Source: Trebonia sp963785645 (lineage in GTDB: Bacteria > Actinomycetota > Actinomycetes > Streptosporangiales > Streptosporangiaceae). From it: 64,000 nucleotides of DNA. The stretch lies in contig CAWAWG010000001.1 of the NCBI GenBank assembly GCA_963785645.1, forward strand, positions 310,001-374,000, given 5' to 3'. The position numbers were made by a program, and so were the translations under genes. Below, in pieces: positions 19,501 to 27,661 of this stretch (position 1 is its first letter; the number at the start of each line of letters is the position of its first letter). The notes below the pieces were generated by a model. The model was not told the origin of the DNA. It was given only the letters and a program-made list of their open reading frames with translations, and ran no database searches.

Positions 19501-20721
19501 CGCATCGTCTCCGGCCAGCCCTACACCAGCCTGCGCGACTTCTGGAACCGGGCCGGAGTCTCCCACCCGGTCGCAGAATGTCTGGTCCTCATCGGCGCCT
19601 TCGACTCTCTCTACGCCCCCGCCCCGCCCCTCTCTCAGAGGTATACCGAGTTTGGGGGGTACAAAGCCCTGCGAACCGGGCACGATCACGCGCGAAACTC
19701 GGTATACCTTGGCGACGGCCCGAACGTCCGGGTCCCGCCCCGCTCTCCGCTGCCCCCGATCTTGCCGGACAATGGCGACATTTACGGTATTTCCGATACG
19801 TCGGATGGAGTGCTGACGTCGTCCCGTCCGCCCCAGGTACCGCCGCGCCCTTCTCGCCGGGACCTGCTCGCGCGGGTCGGCGTCCTCGCCCGGCAGTCCC
19901 CGGTGACCCGCAAGGGCGCGCCGCCGGCCCTCGACCTGTTCGCCGAGGCGGGAGCGGAAGAGGCCGACGGCATGGCCGACCTGGTCCCGGCCGGCCAGTT
20001 CCGCGAACTCGACCTGACCGAGCGCGTTCAAGCCGAGCTTGAGATCCTCGGCTTCGAGGTAAGCCAGCACGTACTGAACTTCTACGCCGACCTGATCGCC
20101 GGCCTCGGCGTGGTCCGCTCGGACGAGCTGCCCGCCCGCGAGAACGGGGAGATGATCCTGGTCGCGGGGGCCAAGGTAGCGACGCAGACGCCCGCGGTCC
20201 GCTCCGGCCAGCGGATCATCTTCGCCTCGCTTGACGACGCGGCCGGCCTGGTGGACCTGGCGTTCTTCGAGTCGGTGCAGGACCGCTGCGCGGCCAGGGT
20301 CTTCGCCTCCTGGCTGCTGCTCGTCCGCGGCCGGGTCCGCCGGGCCAGCGCCGGCCCGATGGCGGTCACGGTCAACGCGACCGAGTGCTGGGACCTGCCC
20401 GCCCTCGAAGAGATCAGGAAAGCCGACGGCATGGACGCCGTCCGCGCCGCGATGCTAGTCGGCGACGCGGGCCCCGGTGCCAACCTGGCCCGCCTCCCCG
20501 ATCCAGGCAGCGCTCCCGACCCCTTCAGCCCGGCGGATGCCGCCGACGCCGCGGATTCCAGTGACGAGGCTTCCGCAGGTTCCACGCTCCCGTTCGTCTA
20601 TACCAATGGTTTCGCTCTCTCCCCGTACGCCGAGACGGGCGGCCCCGGCGGCAGCATCAAGCACCCGCCCCGCCCTCTCTGGCACGCCAGCCCGGGCAGC
20701 TCGGCCTCCCCGGGCGCCTGA
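16526..20721 (+). CDS. dnaE2: Error-prone DNA polymerase III alpha subunit (one frameshift, in-frame inserts)
   Basis: DnaE2 carries out translesion synthesis. The PHP domain starts at EFAHLHVASSYSLRYG; the catalytic aspartates are in TLPDIDLDVES (about 17830); FGFCKAHAAAFA and the C-terminal OB region (EMILVAGAKVATQTPAVR) follow. One missing C near 17020 separates VAARRP from DQARRALDRW. The corrected length of about 1,400 residues exceeds the usual 1,050-1,200. The excess lies at about 19070-19440, 19610-19860 and the C-terminal tail, in low-complexity sequence containing palindromic repeats. Conserved blocks resume after each insert (REVKGISDAEIARIVSG; DLVPAGQFRELD). imuA and imuB are not nearby. 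Confidence 0.9.
19084..19136. repeat. Cluster of short palindromes inside dnaE2
   Basis: CGAAATTTCG occurs twice (19084-19093 and 19112-19121), followed by the 12-bp palindrome ATTTCATGAAAT (19125-19136). The composition is AT-rich and unlike the surrounding coding sequence. Closely similar strings (GGAAATTTCGG, ATATTTCATGAAAC) occur beside palindromes in the 28.4-28.8 kb spacer, so this looks like intergenic repeat DNA read in frame as part of DnaE2. Confidence 0.7.
19639..19709. repeat. 15-bp perfect inverted repeat inside dnaE2
   Basis: AGGTATACCGAGTTT (19639-19653) is perfectly complementary to 19695-19709 with a 41-nt spacer. It begins exactly on a dnaE2 codon and is translated as RYTEF...NSVYL. 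The family has no such sequence at this place. The arm and spacer sizes match other inverted repeats in the spacers of this window. Confidence 0.75.
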
Positions 20722-20739
20722 CTCGAATAACCTCGTGGT

Positions 20740-22182
20740 GTGGCTCGAGACGAACGCGGAGTGACACCGCAGAGCGAAGACTTCTCCGCCTGGTACAACG
20801 AACTGGTACTCAAGGCGGAACTGGTAGACCGCGGCCCGGCCAGGGGCACGATGGTCATCCGACCGTACGGGTACCGGATCTGGGAGCTGCTCCAGTCCGA
20901 TCTGGACCGGCGGATCAAGGAGACCGGGCACCAGAACGCGTACTTCCCGCTGCTCATACCGCAGAGCTACCTCCAGCGCGAGGCGGAGCACGTGGAGGGG
21001 TTCGCGCCGGAGCTCGCGGTGGTCACCCACGCCGGCGGCAAGGAGCTCGAGGAGCCGCTCATCGTCCGGCCCACCTCGGAGACGATCATCGGCGAGTTCA
21101 TGGCCAAGTGGATCAGCTCGCACCGCGACCTGCCCATGCTGCTCAACCAGTGGGCGAACGTGGTCCGCTGGGAGCTGCGGCCGCGGATGTTCCTGCGCAC
21201 GACCGAGTTCCTCTGGCAAGAGGGCCACACCGCACACGCGGACGAGGCCGACGCGATGAGCGAGACCATGCTCTCGCTCAAGGAGATCTACACGCGCACC
21301 GCCCGCGAGCTGGCCGCCCTGCCGGTCGTCCAGGGCGAGAAGACCCCGGGCGAGCGCTTCGCCGGCGCGGTCCGCACGTTCACCATCGAGGCCATGATGC
21401 GCGACGGGCGGGCGCTGCAGGCCGGCACCTCGCACTACCTGGGCACGAACTTCGCCCGGGCGTCGAACATCCAGTACGCGGGTGAGGACGGCCAGCTCAC
21501 GTACGCGCACACCACCTCGTTTGGCATGACCACCCGCATGATCGGCGCTGTGATCATGACCCACGGCGACGACAAGGGCCTGGTCCTGCCGCCCCGGATC
21601 GCGCCGTACCAGGTGGTCATCGTGCCGATCGGCCGCGGCGACCAGGCCGCGGAGGTCGCCGCAGCGGCGGCCGCACTCGGCCAGCGCCTAGCCGCCGGAG
21701 GCATCCGGGCGCACGTGGACGACCGCCCGCAGCTGTCGCCCGGGTTCAAGTTCAACGAGTGGGAACTGCGCGGCGTCCCGATCCGCCTGGAACTCGGCCC
21801 CCGCGACCTGGCCGCGGGCACCGCGGTCATGGCCCGTCGGCTCGGCGGGACCAAGGAGCCCATCTCCCTCGACTCCGCCCCGGCGCGGCTGGCCGACGAA
21901 CTGGATTCCTTCCAGGACTTCCTGCTCGAACGGGCCACCGCGTTCCGTGACGAGCACACGGTGACCGTCAACGAGTGGGACGAGTTCGTCCGGGCGGTGG
22001 CCGCCGGCTGGGCCCTCGCCCTGCACTGCGGCACCCAGGAGTGCGAGGAAGAGATCAAGGCCGCCACCTCGGCCACCGCCCGCTGCATCCCGCTGGACGG
22101 GGCGGCGGAATCCGGCCGGTGCATCCGCTGCGATCTGCCTTCGGCCTACGGCAAGCGGGTCATCTTCGGGCGCGCCTACTAG
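20740..22182 (+). CDS. proS: Prolyl-tRNA synthetase, eukaryote/archaea-like type
   Basis: The enzyme charges tRNA-Pro. Class II motif 2 is RWELRPRMFLRTTEFLWQEG, the insertion domain of bacterial-type ProRS is missing, and the C-terminus has a zinc-domain with four cysteines (CGTQECEEE...RCIRCD) and ends in tyrosine, all features of the eukaryote/archaea-like form. The length of 480 residues fits. GTG at 20740 is used; GTG at 20760 is an alternative that removes seven residues. It follows dnaE2 by 18 nt. No frame error is seen. Confidence 0.92.
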   Translation: MARDERGVTPQSEDFSAWYNELVLKAELVDRGPARGTMVIRPYGYRIWELLQSDLDRRIKETGHQNAYFPLLIPQSYLQREAEHVEGFAPELAVVTHAGGKELEEPLIVRPTSETIIGEFMAKWISSHRDLPMLLNQWANVVRWELRPRMFLRTTEFLWQEGHTAHADEADAMSETMLSLKEIYTRTARELAALPVVQGEKTPGERFAGAVRTFTIEAMMRDGRALQAGTSHYLGTNFARASNIQYAGEDGQLTYAHTTSFGMTTRMIGAVIMTHGDDKGLVLPPRIAPYQVVIVPIGRGDQAAEVAAAAAALGQRLAAGGIRAHVDDRPQLSPGFKFNEWELRGVPIRLELGPRDLAAGTAVMARRLGGTKEPISLDSAPARLADELDSFQDFLLERATAFRDEHTVTVNEWDEFVRAVAAGWALALHCGTQECEEEIKAATSATARCIPLDGAAESGRCIRCDLPSAYGKRVIFGRAY

Positions 22183-22256
22183 GCCACGGGGCGGGCCGGC
22201 CGTCCGGCCCCGGCCCGGGTGGATTTGGCCGGCCTTCGGCGGTCTCGTTCGCGGCG

Positions 22257-22473
22257 TTAACGGCCGCTGCGCCGCGGTGCCGTCTACCCGGCGGTGGTAC
22301 TCGGTGGCCGCGGCGTCGTAACGGCGCCTGAGTCCGGCCCGTTCCGGGCTGCTCTCCAGCGTCAGCGCGAGCCGATTCCGCAAGGCCGCCCAGTGCGCGA
22401 AGAACGCCGGATCGTCCAGCGTCTGGAGACTGGTGCCTGTTTCGTCATCGAAAGGCAATGGGTGAGCGCACAC
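22257..22473 (-). CDS. Small hypothetical protein (3' end uncertain)
   Basis: GTG at 22473 follows GGAAGAGGA with 8-nt spacing. The first 60 residues look protein-like (PFDDETGTSLQTLDDPAFFAHWAALRN is split here by the reader at DDPAFFAHW; then RRRYDAAATEYHRRVDG). As read, the frame continues with nonsense composition antisense through proS. A stop in a neighbouring frame at 22257 suggests a one-base indel near the end and a true length near 72 residues. I do not recognise a family. Confidence 0.4.
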
Positions 22474-22613
22474 GATACGGATCCTCTTCCGTATTTGGCT
22501 GGCGTTGCAATTGTTTGTTCCGCTGAGCGGTCCACGTGCTTGCGGGCCGGAGCCGGACACGCGGACACGCGGACGTGCGGACGTGAGAGGCGTCGCCGGC
22601 GAAGCCGGATGGA

Positions 22614-22647
22614 GTCGTGCGCCCCGCCGGGAGCCGGGGCGCACGAC
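22614..22647 (-). terminator. Hairpin after the first MFS transporter
   Basis: GTCGTGCGCCCC (22614-22625) pairs perfectly with 22636-22647 around a 10-nt loop. It lies 15 nt beyond the stop codon of the minus-strand transporter gene. There is no U-tract. Confidence 0.65.
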
Positions 22648-22662
22648 GCTTGGGGGCCGGGA

Positions 22663-23928
22663 TCAGGTCGCGGCCGGGGCGGCGGACTGCTCAGCCGGCA
22701 TCGCGGGCGAGCGGCCGAACACCACTCCCTTGGCCTCCTTGCCCACGGCCGTCAGCAGGATGACGGCGCAGAAGACCGGGACCAAGGTGACCGACAGCGC
22801 GAACCCGTAGCCGTGGCTCTTGGCCAGGGCCTGCTGAATGGGCAGGTTGAAGGCCGCGATGCAGTTGCCGAGCTGGTAGGTGACGCCCGGATAGAACCCG
22901 CGGATCTCGTCGGGTGACAGTTCGGTGAGGTGGGCGGGTATCACGCCCCAGGCGCCCTGCACCATCATCTGCATCAGGAAGCTGCCCAGGCAGACCAGGC
23001 CAAGCGTGGTCGAGTAGGCGAACAACGGGATGAGCGGTAGCCCGAGCGCGGCGGCGAAGATGATGGTCCGGCGGCGGCCGAAGCGCTCGGACGCGGTGCC
23101 CAGGAGCGTTCCGCCGATGAGGGCCCCGGTGTTGTAGAGGATCGCGATATACAGCGCGGTGTTGCCGCTGAAGTGCAGTCCGTCCTTCAAGAAGGTCGGG
23201 TAGATGTCCTGGGTGCCGTGGCTCATCCAGTTGAACGCCGTCATGAGCGCGACCAGGTATACCAGGCGGCGCAGGATGGGGCCGCTGAACAGGACCTTGG
23301 TGGGGCTGGTGTGCCGGGCGCGGGTCTGCTGCCAGGTCTCCGATTCCTTGACCCGGGTGCGCAGCCAGAGCGACACCAGGGCCGGGAGCAGGCTGAACGC
23401 GAAGAGGCCGCGCCAGCCCCAGTCGGTGAAGTTGCTGATCAGCAGGTAAACGACCGCGGCGAGCAGGTAGCCGAGCGCGTAGCCCTGCTGCAGCAGTCCG
23501 GAGTAGAAGCCGCGCCGGCTGGCGGGAACCTTCTCCATCGCCAGCGCCGCGCCAAGCCCCCACTCGCCGCCCATGCCCACCCCGTACAGCAGGCGCAGCA
23601 CCAGCAGCACGGAGTAGTTCGGCGCGAACGCGCAGCAGAAACCGACGACGGAGTAGAACGCGACATCGACAAGCAGCGGTATGCGGCGCCCGCGGCGGTC
23701 GGCCCACCAGCCGAAGATCATCGCGCCGACCGGGCGCATCAGCAGCGTGGCGGTGGTGAGGAAGGCCATCTTGGTCAGCGACACATGGAAGCTCTTGGCG
23801 ATGTCCGCGTAGACCAGCACGACCAGGAAGTAGTCGAAGGCGTCCATGGTCCAGCCAAGCTCAGCGGCCAGGAACGCCGCTCTGGCATCCTTGCTCAGGG
23901 GCGGTCCGCCGCGTCTGATCAGTGACAT
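22663..23928 (-). CDS. MFS transporter, SHS-like carboxylate:H+ symporter (copy 1)
   Basis: A 421-residue protein with about 12 membrane helices. GWTMDAFDYFLV near the start, RPVGAMIFGWWADRRGRRIPL (motif A, here 21 positions, key residues GWWADRRGR) and GGEWGLGAALAMEKVP are typical of the sialate/lactate/carboxylate symporter group. It is about 60 percent identical by eye to the next upstream gene. ATG at 23928 follows GAGGA. A CitA/CitB-type pair is encoded divergently upstream of copy 2, so an organic acid such as a C4-dicarboxylate or lactate is the likely substrate, by inference. Confidence 0.85.
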   Translation of the reverse strand: MSLIRRGGPPLSKDARAAFLAAELGWTMDAFDYFLVVLVYADIAKSFHVSLTKMAFLTTATLLMRPVGAMIFGWWADRRGRRIPLLVDVAFYSVVGFCCAFAPNYSVLLVLRLLYGVGMGGEWGLGAALAMEKVPASRRGFYSGLLQQGYALGYLLAAVVYLLISNFTDWGWRGLFAFSLLPALVSLWLRTRVKESETWQQTRARHTSPTKVLFSGPILRRLVYLVALMTAFNWMSHGTQDIYPTFLKDGLHFSGNTALYIAILYNTGALIGGTLLGTASERFGRRRTIIFAAALGLPLIPLFAYSTTLGLVCLGSFLMQMMVQGAWGVIPAHLTELSPDEIRGFYPGVTYQLGNCIAAFNLPIQQALAKSHGYGFALSVTLVPVFCAVILLTAVGKEAKGVVFGRSPAMPAEQSAAPAAT

Positions 23929-24002
23929 GAAGAGTCCTCTCCGTCGAGAAAGGCGGCGGGATGGATCGCTCGTCCGCCTTGCGCCCCATGATGTGAGCGC
24001 CT

Positions 24003-24016
24003 GTGACTGGAGTCAC
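24003..24016. promoter_or_regulatory. Palindrome upstream of transporter copy 1
   Basis: GTGACT-gg-AGTCAC is a perfect 6-2-6 palindrome in the 96-nt gap between the two transporter genes. Its position about 75-90 nt before the copy 1 start codon suits an operator. The binding protein is unknown. Confidence 0.35.
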
Positions 24017-24017
24017 T

Positions 24018-24036
24018 CTTCTGGTCATTGTGGACA
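24018..24036 (-). promoter_or_regulatory. Shared 19-nt motif upstream of transporter copy 1
   Basis: On the minus strand the sequence is TGTCCACAATGACCAGAAG, matching 17 of 19 positions of the motif before transporter copy 2 (25407-25425). It starts 90 nt before the copy 1 start codon and overlaps the 3' end of copy 2. It is a candidate site for the adjacent CitB-type response regulator. Confidence 0.5.
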
Positions 24037-25338
24037 TAAAGGTTGTTGCGGTCCCGCCCCCGCGGTCGCGGCGGTGCCGAACCGGACGCCCTTGGCCTCC
24101 TTGCCCGCCGCGGTCAGGAAGATGACCGCGAGCAGCACCGGGATGAGCGTCCAGGTCAGCGCGAAGGTGTAGCCGCGGCTGCTGGCCAGCGCCTCCTGGA
24201 TGGGCAGGTTCAGCGCGGCGAGCAGGTTGCCGAGCTGGTAGGTGACGCCGGGGTAGAACCCGCGGATGGCATCGGGCGACAGTTCGGTGAGGTGGGCGGG
24301 TATCACGCCCCAGGCGCCCTGCACCATCATCTGCATCAGGAAGGAGCCAAGCGCGAGCATGCCCGCGCCGCGCCCGGCGTAGGCGAAGATCGGGATGATC
24401 GGCAGAGCCAGCATGGCGGCGAAGATGATCGTGAGACGGCGGCCGAGCCGCTCGGACAGGGTGCCGAACATCAGGCCCCCGGCGATGGCGCCGACGTTGT
24501 ACAGCACGGCGATCCAGGCCGCGGTGGTGGCGCCGAGGCCGGCGCCGCCGTCGGACGCGGACTTCAGGAACGTCGGGTAGATGTCCTGGGTGCCGTGGCT
24601 CATCCAGTTGAACGCGGTCATCAGCAGGATGAGGTAGCCAAACCGGCGAATGATCGCGGGCTCGCGCAGGATGTCCTTGATCGAGGTACGGCTGGCGCGC
24701 ATCCGCTTCCGCGTCGCCTCCCACACCTCAGATTCCTTGACCCCGCTGCGCAGCAGGAGGGTGCTCAGCACCGGGATGATGGACAGCACGAAGATCCACC
24801 GCCAGTTCAGCCCGAGCGCGGAGTGGACCAGCAGGTAGGCGAGCGCGGCGAGCAGGTAGCCCATGGCATAGCCCTGCTGCAGCAGCCCGGAGAAGAAGCC
24901 CCGTCGGCTGGCCGGGATCTTCTCCATCGCCAGCGCCGCGCCGAGTCCCCACTCTCCGCCCATCCCCAGCCCGTAGATCAGCCGCAGAATCAGCAGGACC
25001 GTGAAGTCCGGCGCGATGGCGCACAGCACCCCGGCGCAGGAGTAGAGCAGCACGTCGGTGATCAGCGGTATGCGTCGCCCCGCCCGGTCGGCCCACAGCC
25101 CGAACAGCAGCGCGCCGACCGGCCTCATCGCCAGGGTGGCGGTGGTGATGAACGCCAGCTGGGTGCTGGTCGCGCCGAACGTCTTGTCCCGGGCGATGTC
25201 CGACAGGACAAAGACGAAGAGGAAGTAGTCGAACGAATCCATGGTCCAGCCGAGCAGGGCCACGATGAACGAGTTGCGCTGGTCGGCGGTGAGCCGTTCG
25301 GCCGTCTCCGGGCGGCGCAGCAGTCTCGGCCGGACCAT
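24025..25338 (-). CDS. MFS transporter, SHS-like carboxylate:H+ symporter (copy 2)
   Basis: This 437-residue transporter shares the architecture of copy 1: GWTMDSFDYFLFVF, RPVGALLFGLWADRAGRR, GGEWGLGAALAMEKIP and, late, MVQGAWGVIPAHLTELSP. ATG at 25338 follows GAGAGGATG. The gap to copy 1 is 96 nt and contains its own regulatory motif, so the two may be separately transcribed. The divergent kinase gene starts 136 nt away. Tandem duplication followed by divergence explains the pair; different affinities or substrates are possible. Confidence 0.85.
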   Translation of the reverse strand: MVRPRLLRRPETAERLTADQRNSFIVALLGWTMDSFDYFLFVFVLSDIARDKTFGATSTQLAFITTATLAMRPVGALLFGLWADRAGRRIPLITDVLLYSCAGVLCAIAPDFTVLLILRLIYGLGMGGEWGLGAALAMEKIPASRRGFFSGLLQQGYAMGYLLAALAYLLVHSALGLNWRWIFVLSIIPVLSTLLLRSGVKESEVWEATRKRMRASRTSIKDILREPAIIRRFGYLILLMTAFNWMSHGTQDIYPTFLKSASDGGAGLGATTAAWIAVLYNVGAIAGGLMFGTLSERLGRRLTIIFAAMLALPIIPIFAYAGRGAGMLALGSFLMQMMVQGAWGVIPAHLTELSPDAIRGFYPGVTYQLGNLLAALNLPIQEALASSRGYTFALTWTLIPVLLAVIFLTAAGKEAKGVRFGTAATAGAGPQQPLCPQ

Positions 25339-25406
25339 CAGGTCATCCTCTCGCGCACGACGCCTTCTTCTCCCGCCAGCATGCGCATGTCCTGCCCGCC
25401 GGTCAT

Positions 25407-25425
25407 CTTCTGGTCATTATGGTCA
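25407..25425 (-). promoter_or_regulatory. Shared 19-nt motif upstream of transporter copy 2
   Basis: On the minus strand this reads TGACCATAATGACCAGAAG and contains a direct repeat TGACCA-taa-TGACCA. It lies 69-87 nt before the copy 2 start and in the divergent promoter region shared with the kinase gene. Together with 24018-24036 it forms a two-member motif family expected for one regulator. Confidence 0.55.
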
Positions 25426-25473
25426 CGACCAATGCTCCTGTTTCCGACCGCGGTTGTGTGCGACGATGCGCGG

Positions 25474-26871
25474 ATGAAGGGCTTGGACGTCGAACGGTGG
25501 AGCCTGGCCCGCCAGCTGGTAGTGCTGCAGGTGGCCATCGTGGTCCTCACCATAAGCATCGAGGCCATGGTGGGGATCTACCGCTCGCCCGGCGGGCAGC
25601 GCCAGCTGCTCGGGCTCGTGGCGCTCAGCGAGGTCTCGCTGACCGTCGGCATCGCCGGGTCGCTGCTGCTGGCCTGCCGGGTCCGCCGCCAGACCTTCAA
25701 CCTGGAGCCCGCCGTCATCGCCCGGCTCTACCAGCATCATCACGCCATGCTGCACGCGGTGAGCGAGGGCCTGATCATCACCGACCGGGACGGCACCGTC
25801 GTGCTGGTCAACGACGAGGCCCTGCGGCTGCTGCGGCTGCCCGCCGACAGCGAGGGCAAGCCGGTTGCCGAGCTGCTTTCCGGCACTGTGCTAGGCGACA
25901 CCGGGCTGAGCGATACGGGGTTGACCGGCCCGGTGGTGACCGATACTGGGCTGAGCGACCCTGTGTTGACCGACACTTTGTTGACCGACACTTTGTTGAC
26001 CGACACGGGGCTGACCGACAGCGGGCTGCTTGCCGCGTGGGCCGGCGACGGTGCGGCGGTCCGCGACCAGCTCCAGGTTGCCGCGGGCCGGGTGCTTGTC
26101 GTCAGCCGCAGCCCCGCCGAAGTCGAGGGGGTCCCCGTCGGAATGGTCACCACGCTGCGAGATCGGACCGAGCTGCAGCAGGCACTGCGGGAGCTTGACG
26201 ACGTGCGCGCCCTGGCCGCGGCACTGCGCGAGCAGTCCCACGAGTCCGCCAACCGGATGCAGGCCGTCGTCGGCCTGGTCGAGCTGGGCCGCTACGACGA
26301 AGCGGTGCGGCTAGGTACCCGCGAGGCCGCGGCCGCGCAGCGGCTCAGCGACGAGATGGTCGGCCAGGTGGCAGACCCCGCACTGGCCGCGCTGCTGCTC
26401 GGCAAGTCGGCGCTGGCCGACCAGCGCGGCGTCGAGTTGCGGCTGCGCGCGCACGGCACGATCACCGCGCAGCGGATGCCGTCGCAGGACGCGCTCACCA
26501 TCGTGGGCAACCTGCTCGACAACGCCCTCGACGCGGTCGCGGCCCGGCGCACCGCCAGTGAGGAGGGCGGCTGGATCGAGCTGGAGCTGGAAGCCGGCGA
26601 CGAGGGCGCGCTGACCATCACCGTCAGGGACAACGGCCCCGGCATCAGCGCCGATAACCTCGACGCCGTCTTCACCGCCGGCTGGACCACGAAGCCCAGT
26701 CAGCAGCCCGGTGGCCGCGGTCTCGGCCTGGCCCTGGTCCGGCACACCGTGACCCGCCTCGGCGGCACCATAACCGTCCGCAACGACAGCGATGGCGGGG
26801 CCGTCTTCCAAGCCTGCCTGCCCAGTCGACGCGGCACTGGGCGCGCCGTCGCCGGGAGCCCGCCCGCATGA
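25474..26871 (+). CDS. Sensor histidine kinase, CitA/DcuS-like, without extracytoplasmic domain
   Basis: Two helices (about residues 14-36 and 45-68) are separated by only about 8 residues, so the usual extracytoplasmic PAS sensor is missing. A cytoplasmic PAS domain (residues 90-230) follows, interrupted by a pentapeptide-like repeat at 140-186. The phospho-acceptor H256 is in LREQSHESANRMQAVVGLVELG, the CitA-type H-box. GNLLDNALDAV, DNGPGIS and GRGLGLALV form the ATPase. The stop overlaps the response regulator start by 4 nt. Sensing may pass through the adjacent transporters, as for DcuS-DctA, but that is inference. Confidence 0.88.
   Translation: MKGLDVERWSLARQLVVLQVAIVVLTISIEAMVGIYRSPGGQRQLLGLVALSEVSLTVGIAGSLLLACRVRRQTFNLEPAVIARLYQHHHAMLHAVSEGLIITDRDGTVVLVNDEALRLLRLPADSEGKPVAELLSGTVLGDTGLSDTGLTGPVVTDTGLSDPVLTDTLLTDTLLTDTGLTDSGLLAAWAGDGAAVRDQLQVAAGRVLVVSRSPAEVEGVPVGMVTTLRDRTELQQALRELDDVRALAAALREQSHESANRMQAVVGLVELGRYDEAVRLGTREAAAAQRLSDEMVGQVADPALAALLLGKSALADQRGVELRLRAHGTITAQRMPSQDALTIVGNLLDNALDAVAARRTASEEGGWIELELEAGDEGALTITVRDNGPGISADNLDAVFTAGWTTKPSQQPGGRGLGLALVRHTVTRLGGTITVRNDSDGGAVFQACLPSRRGTGRAVAGSPPA
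25894..26031 (+). repeat. 15-bp coding tandem repeat in the kinase PAS domain
   Basis: The unit TTGACCGACACTTTG (LTDTL) occurs twice exactly and with variants (CTGACCGACAGCGGG, TTGACCGACACGGGG, CTGAGCGATACGGGG) over about 46 codons, giving the periodic pattern (D/N)T-G/L-L-S/T. Being a multiple of three, copy-number change keeps the frame but alters the PAS loop length. Confidence 0.8.
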
Positions 26872-27548
26872 TCCGTGTCCTGGTCGTGGAAGACGACCCG
26901 CTCGTCGCCGAGGTCAACGTCGGCTACATCGGCCGGGTGCCCGGCTTCACCGCGATCGGCGTCGCCCGCACCGGAGCGGAGGCCGTCGGCTGTGCGGTAA
27001 GCCAGCACGCCGACCTCGTGCTGCTTGACTTCGGCCTGCCCGACATGACCGGCATTCAGGTCTGCCACGCGCTGCAGACGGTGCGGGCCCAGCCGCCGGG
27101 CATCATCGCCGTCACGGCCGCCCGCGATGCCGATACCGTGCGGGCAGCAATCGCGCACGGCGTCATCCAGTACCTCATCAAGCCGTACAGCTTCGCCACC
27201 TTCCGCGACAAGCTCGACCGGTACGCCGCGTACCACCAGCGGCTGCCCAGCGGCCAGCTGACCGATCAGCCCGAGGTCGACCGCGCGCTGGAGACCCTGC
27301 GCGGATCGCCGTCGAACGCGCTGCCCAAGGGCCTGTCGGCGACCACCCACGAGCTCATCGTCCGTACGCTGCGCGACACCAGCGGCCCGGTGTCCGCTGC
27401 GGAGATGGCCTCCGCGACCGGCGTCTCCCGCGTCAGCGCCCGCCGCTACCTCGACCACCTGTACCAGAAGGGGCTGGTCACGCTCACCTCCCGCTACGGC
27501 AGCACCGGCCGCCCCGAGCACCGCTACCAGTGGTCGGGCCAGGACTGA
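26868..27548 (+). CDS. Response regulator, CitB/DctR family
   Basis: The receiver domain has acidic residues at 9-10 (VVEDDP), the phospho-acceptor D54 (LVLLDFGLPDMTG) and the conserved lysine in YLIKPYS. A helical linker leads to a C-terminal helix-turn-helix (TGVSRVSARRYLDHLYQKGLV), the arrangement of CitB/DcuR-type regulators. Its ATG overlaps the kinase stop. The divergent transporters carry a common upstream motif that it could bind. Confidence 0.9.
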   Translation: MIRVLVVEDDPLVAEVNVGYIGRVPGFTAIGVARTGAEAVGCAVSQHADLVLLDFGLPDMTGIQVCHALQTVRAQPPGIIAVTAARDADTVRAAIAHGVIQYLIKPYSFATFRDKLDRYAAYHQRLPSGQLTDQPEVDRALETLRGSPSNALPKGLSATTHELIVRTLRDTSGPVSAAEMASATGVSRVSARRYLDHLYQKGLVTLTSRYGSTGRPEHRYQWSGQD

Positions 27549-27593
27549 ACGCGCCACCGCCGCAGTCGCTGTCAACCTGAATGCCGCACCGGA

Positions 27594-27613
27594 ATAGATG
27601 AAGCTTCAACTAT
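27594..27613. promoter_or_regulatory. Palindromic operator candidate before the nitroreductase gene
   Basis: ATAG-A-TGAAGCTTCA-A-CTAT is a 20-bp palindrome with one mismatched pair. It sits 49 nt before the start codon, a typical MarR-type operator size and place. The regulator is not encoded next to it. Confidence 0.5.
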
Positions 27614-27661
27614 GTTCTGGCGCGCATTGAACATCCCTAAGGAAGGCAGGACAAGGGTCCG

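Noticed and set aside
20455..22644. Long minus-strand open frames opposite proS
   Set aside because: They mirror the strong codon bias of proS, as is usual in GC-rich DNA, and show no protein family features. Only the first 72 codons from 22473 look protein-like.
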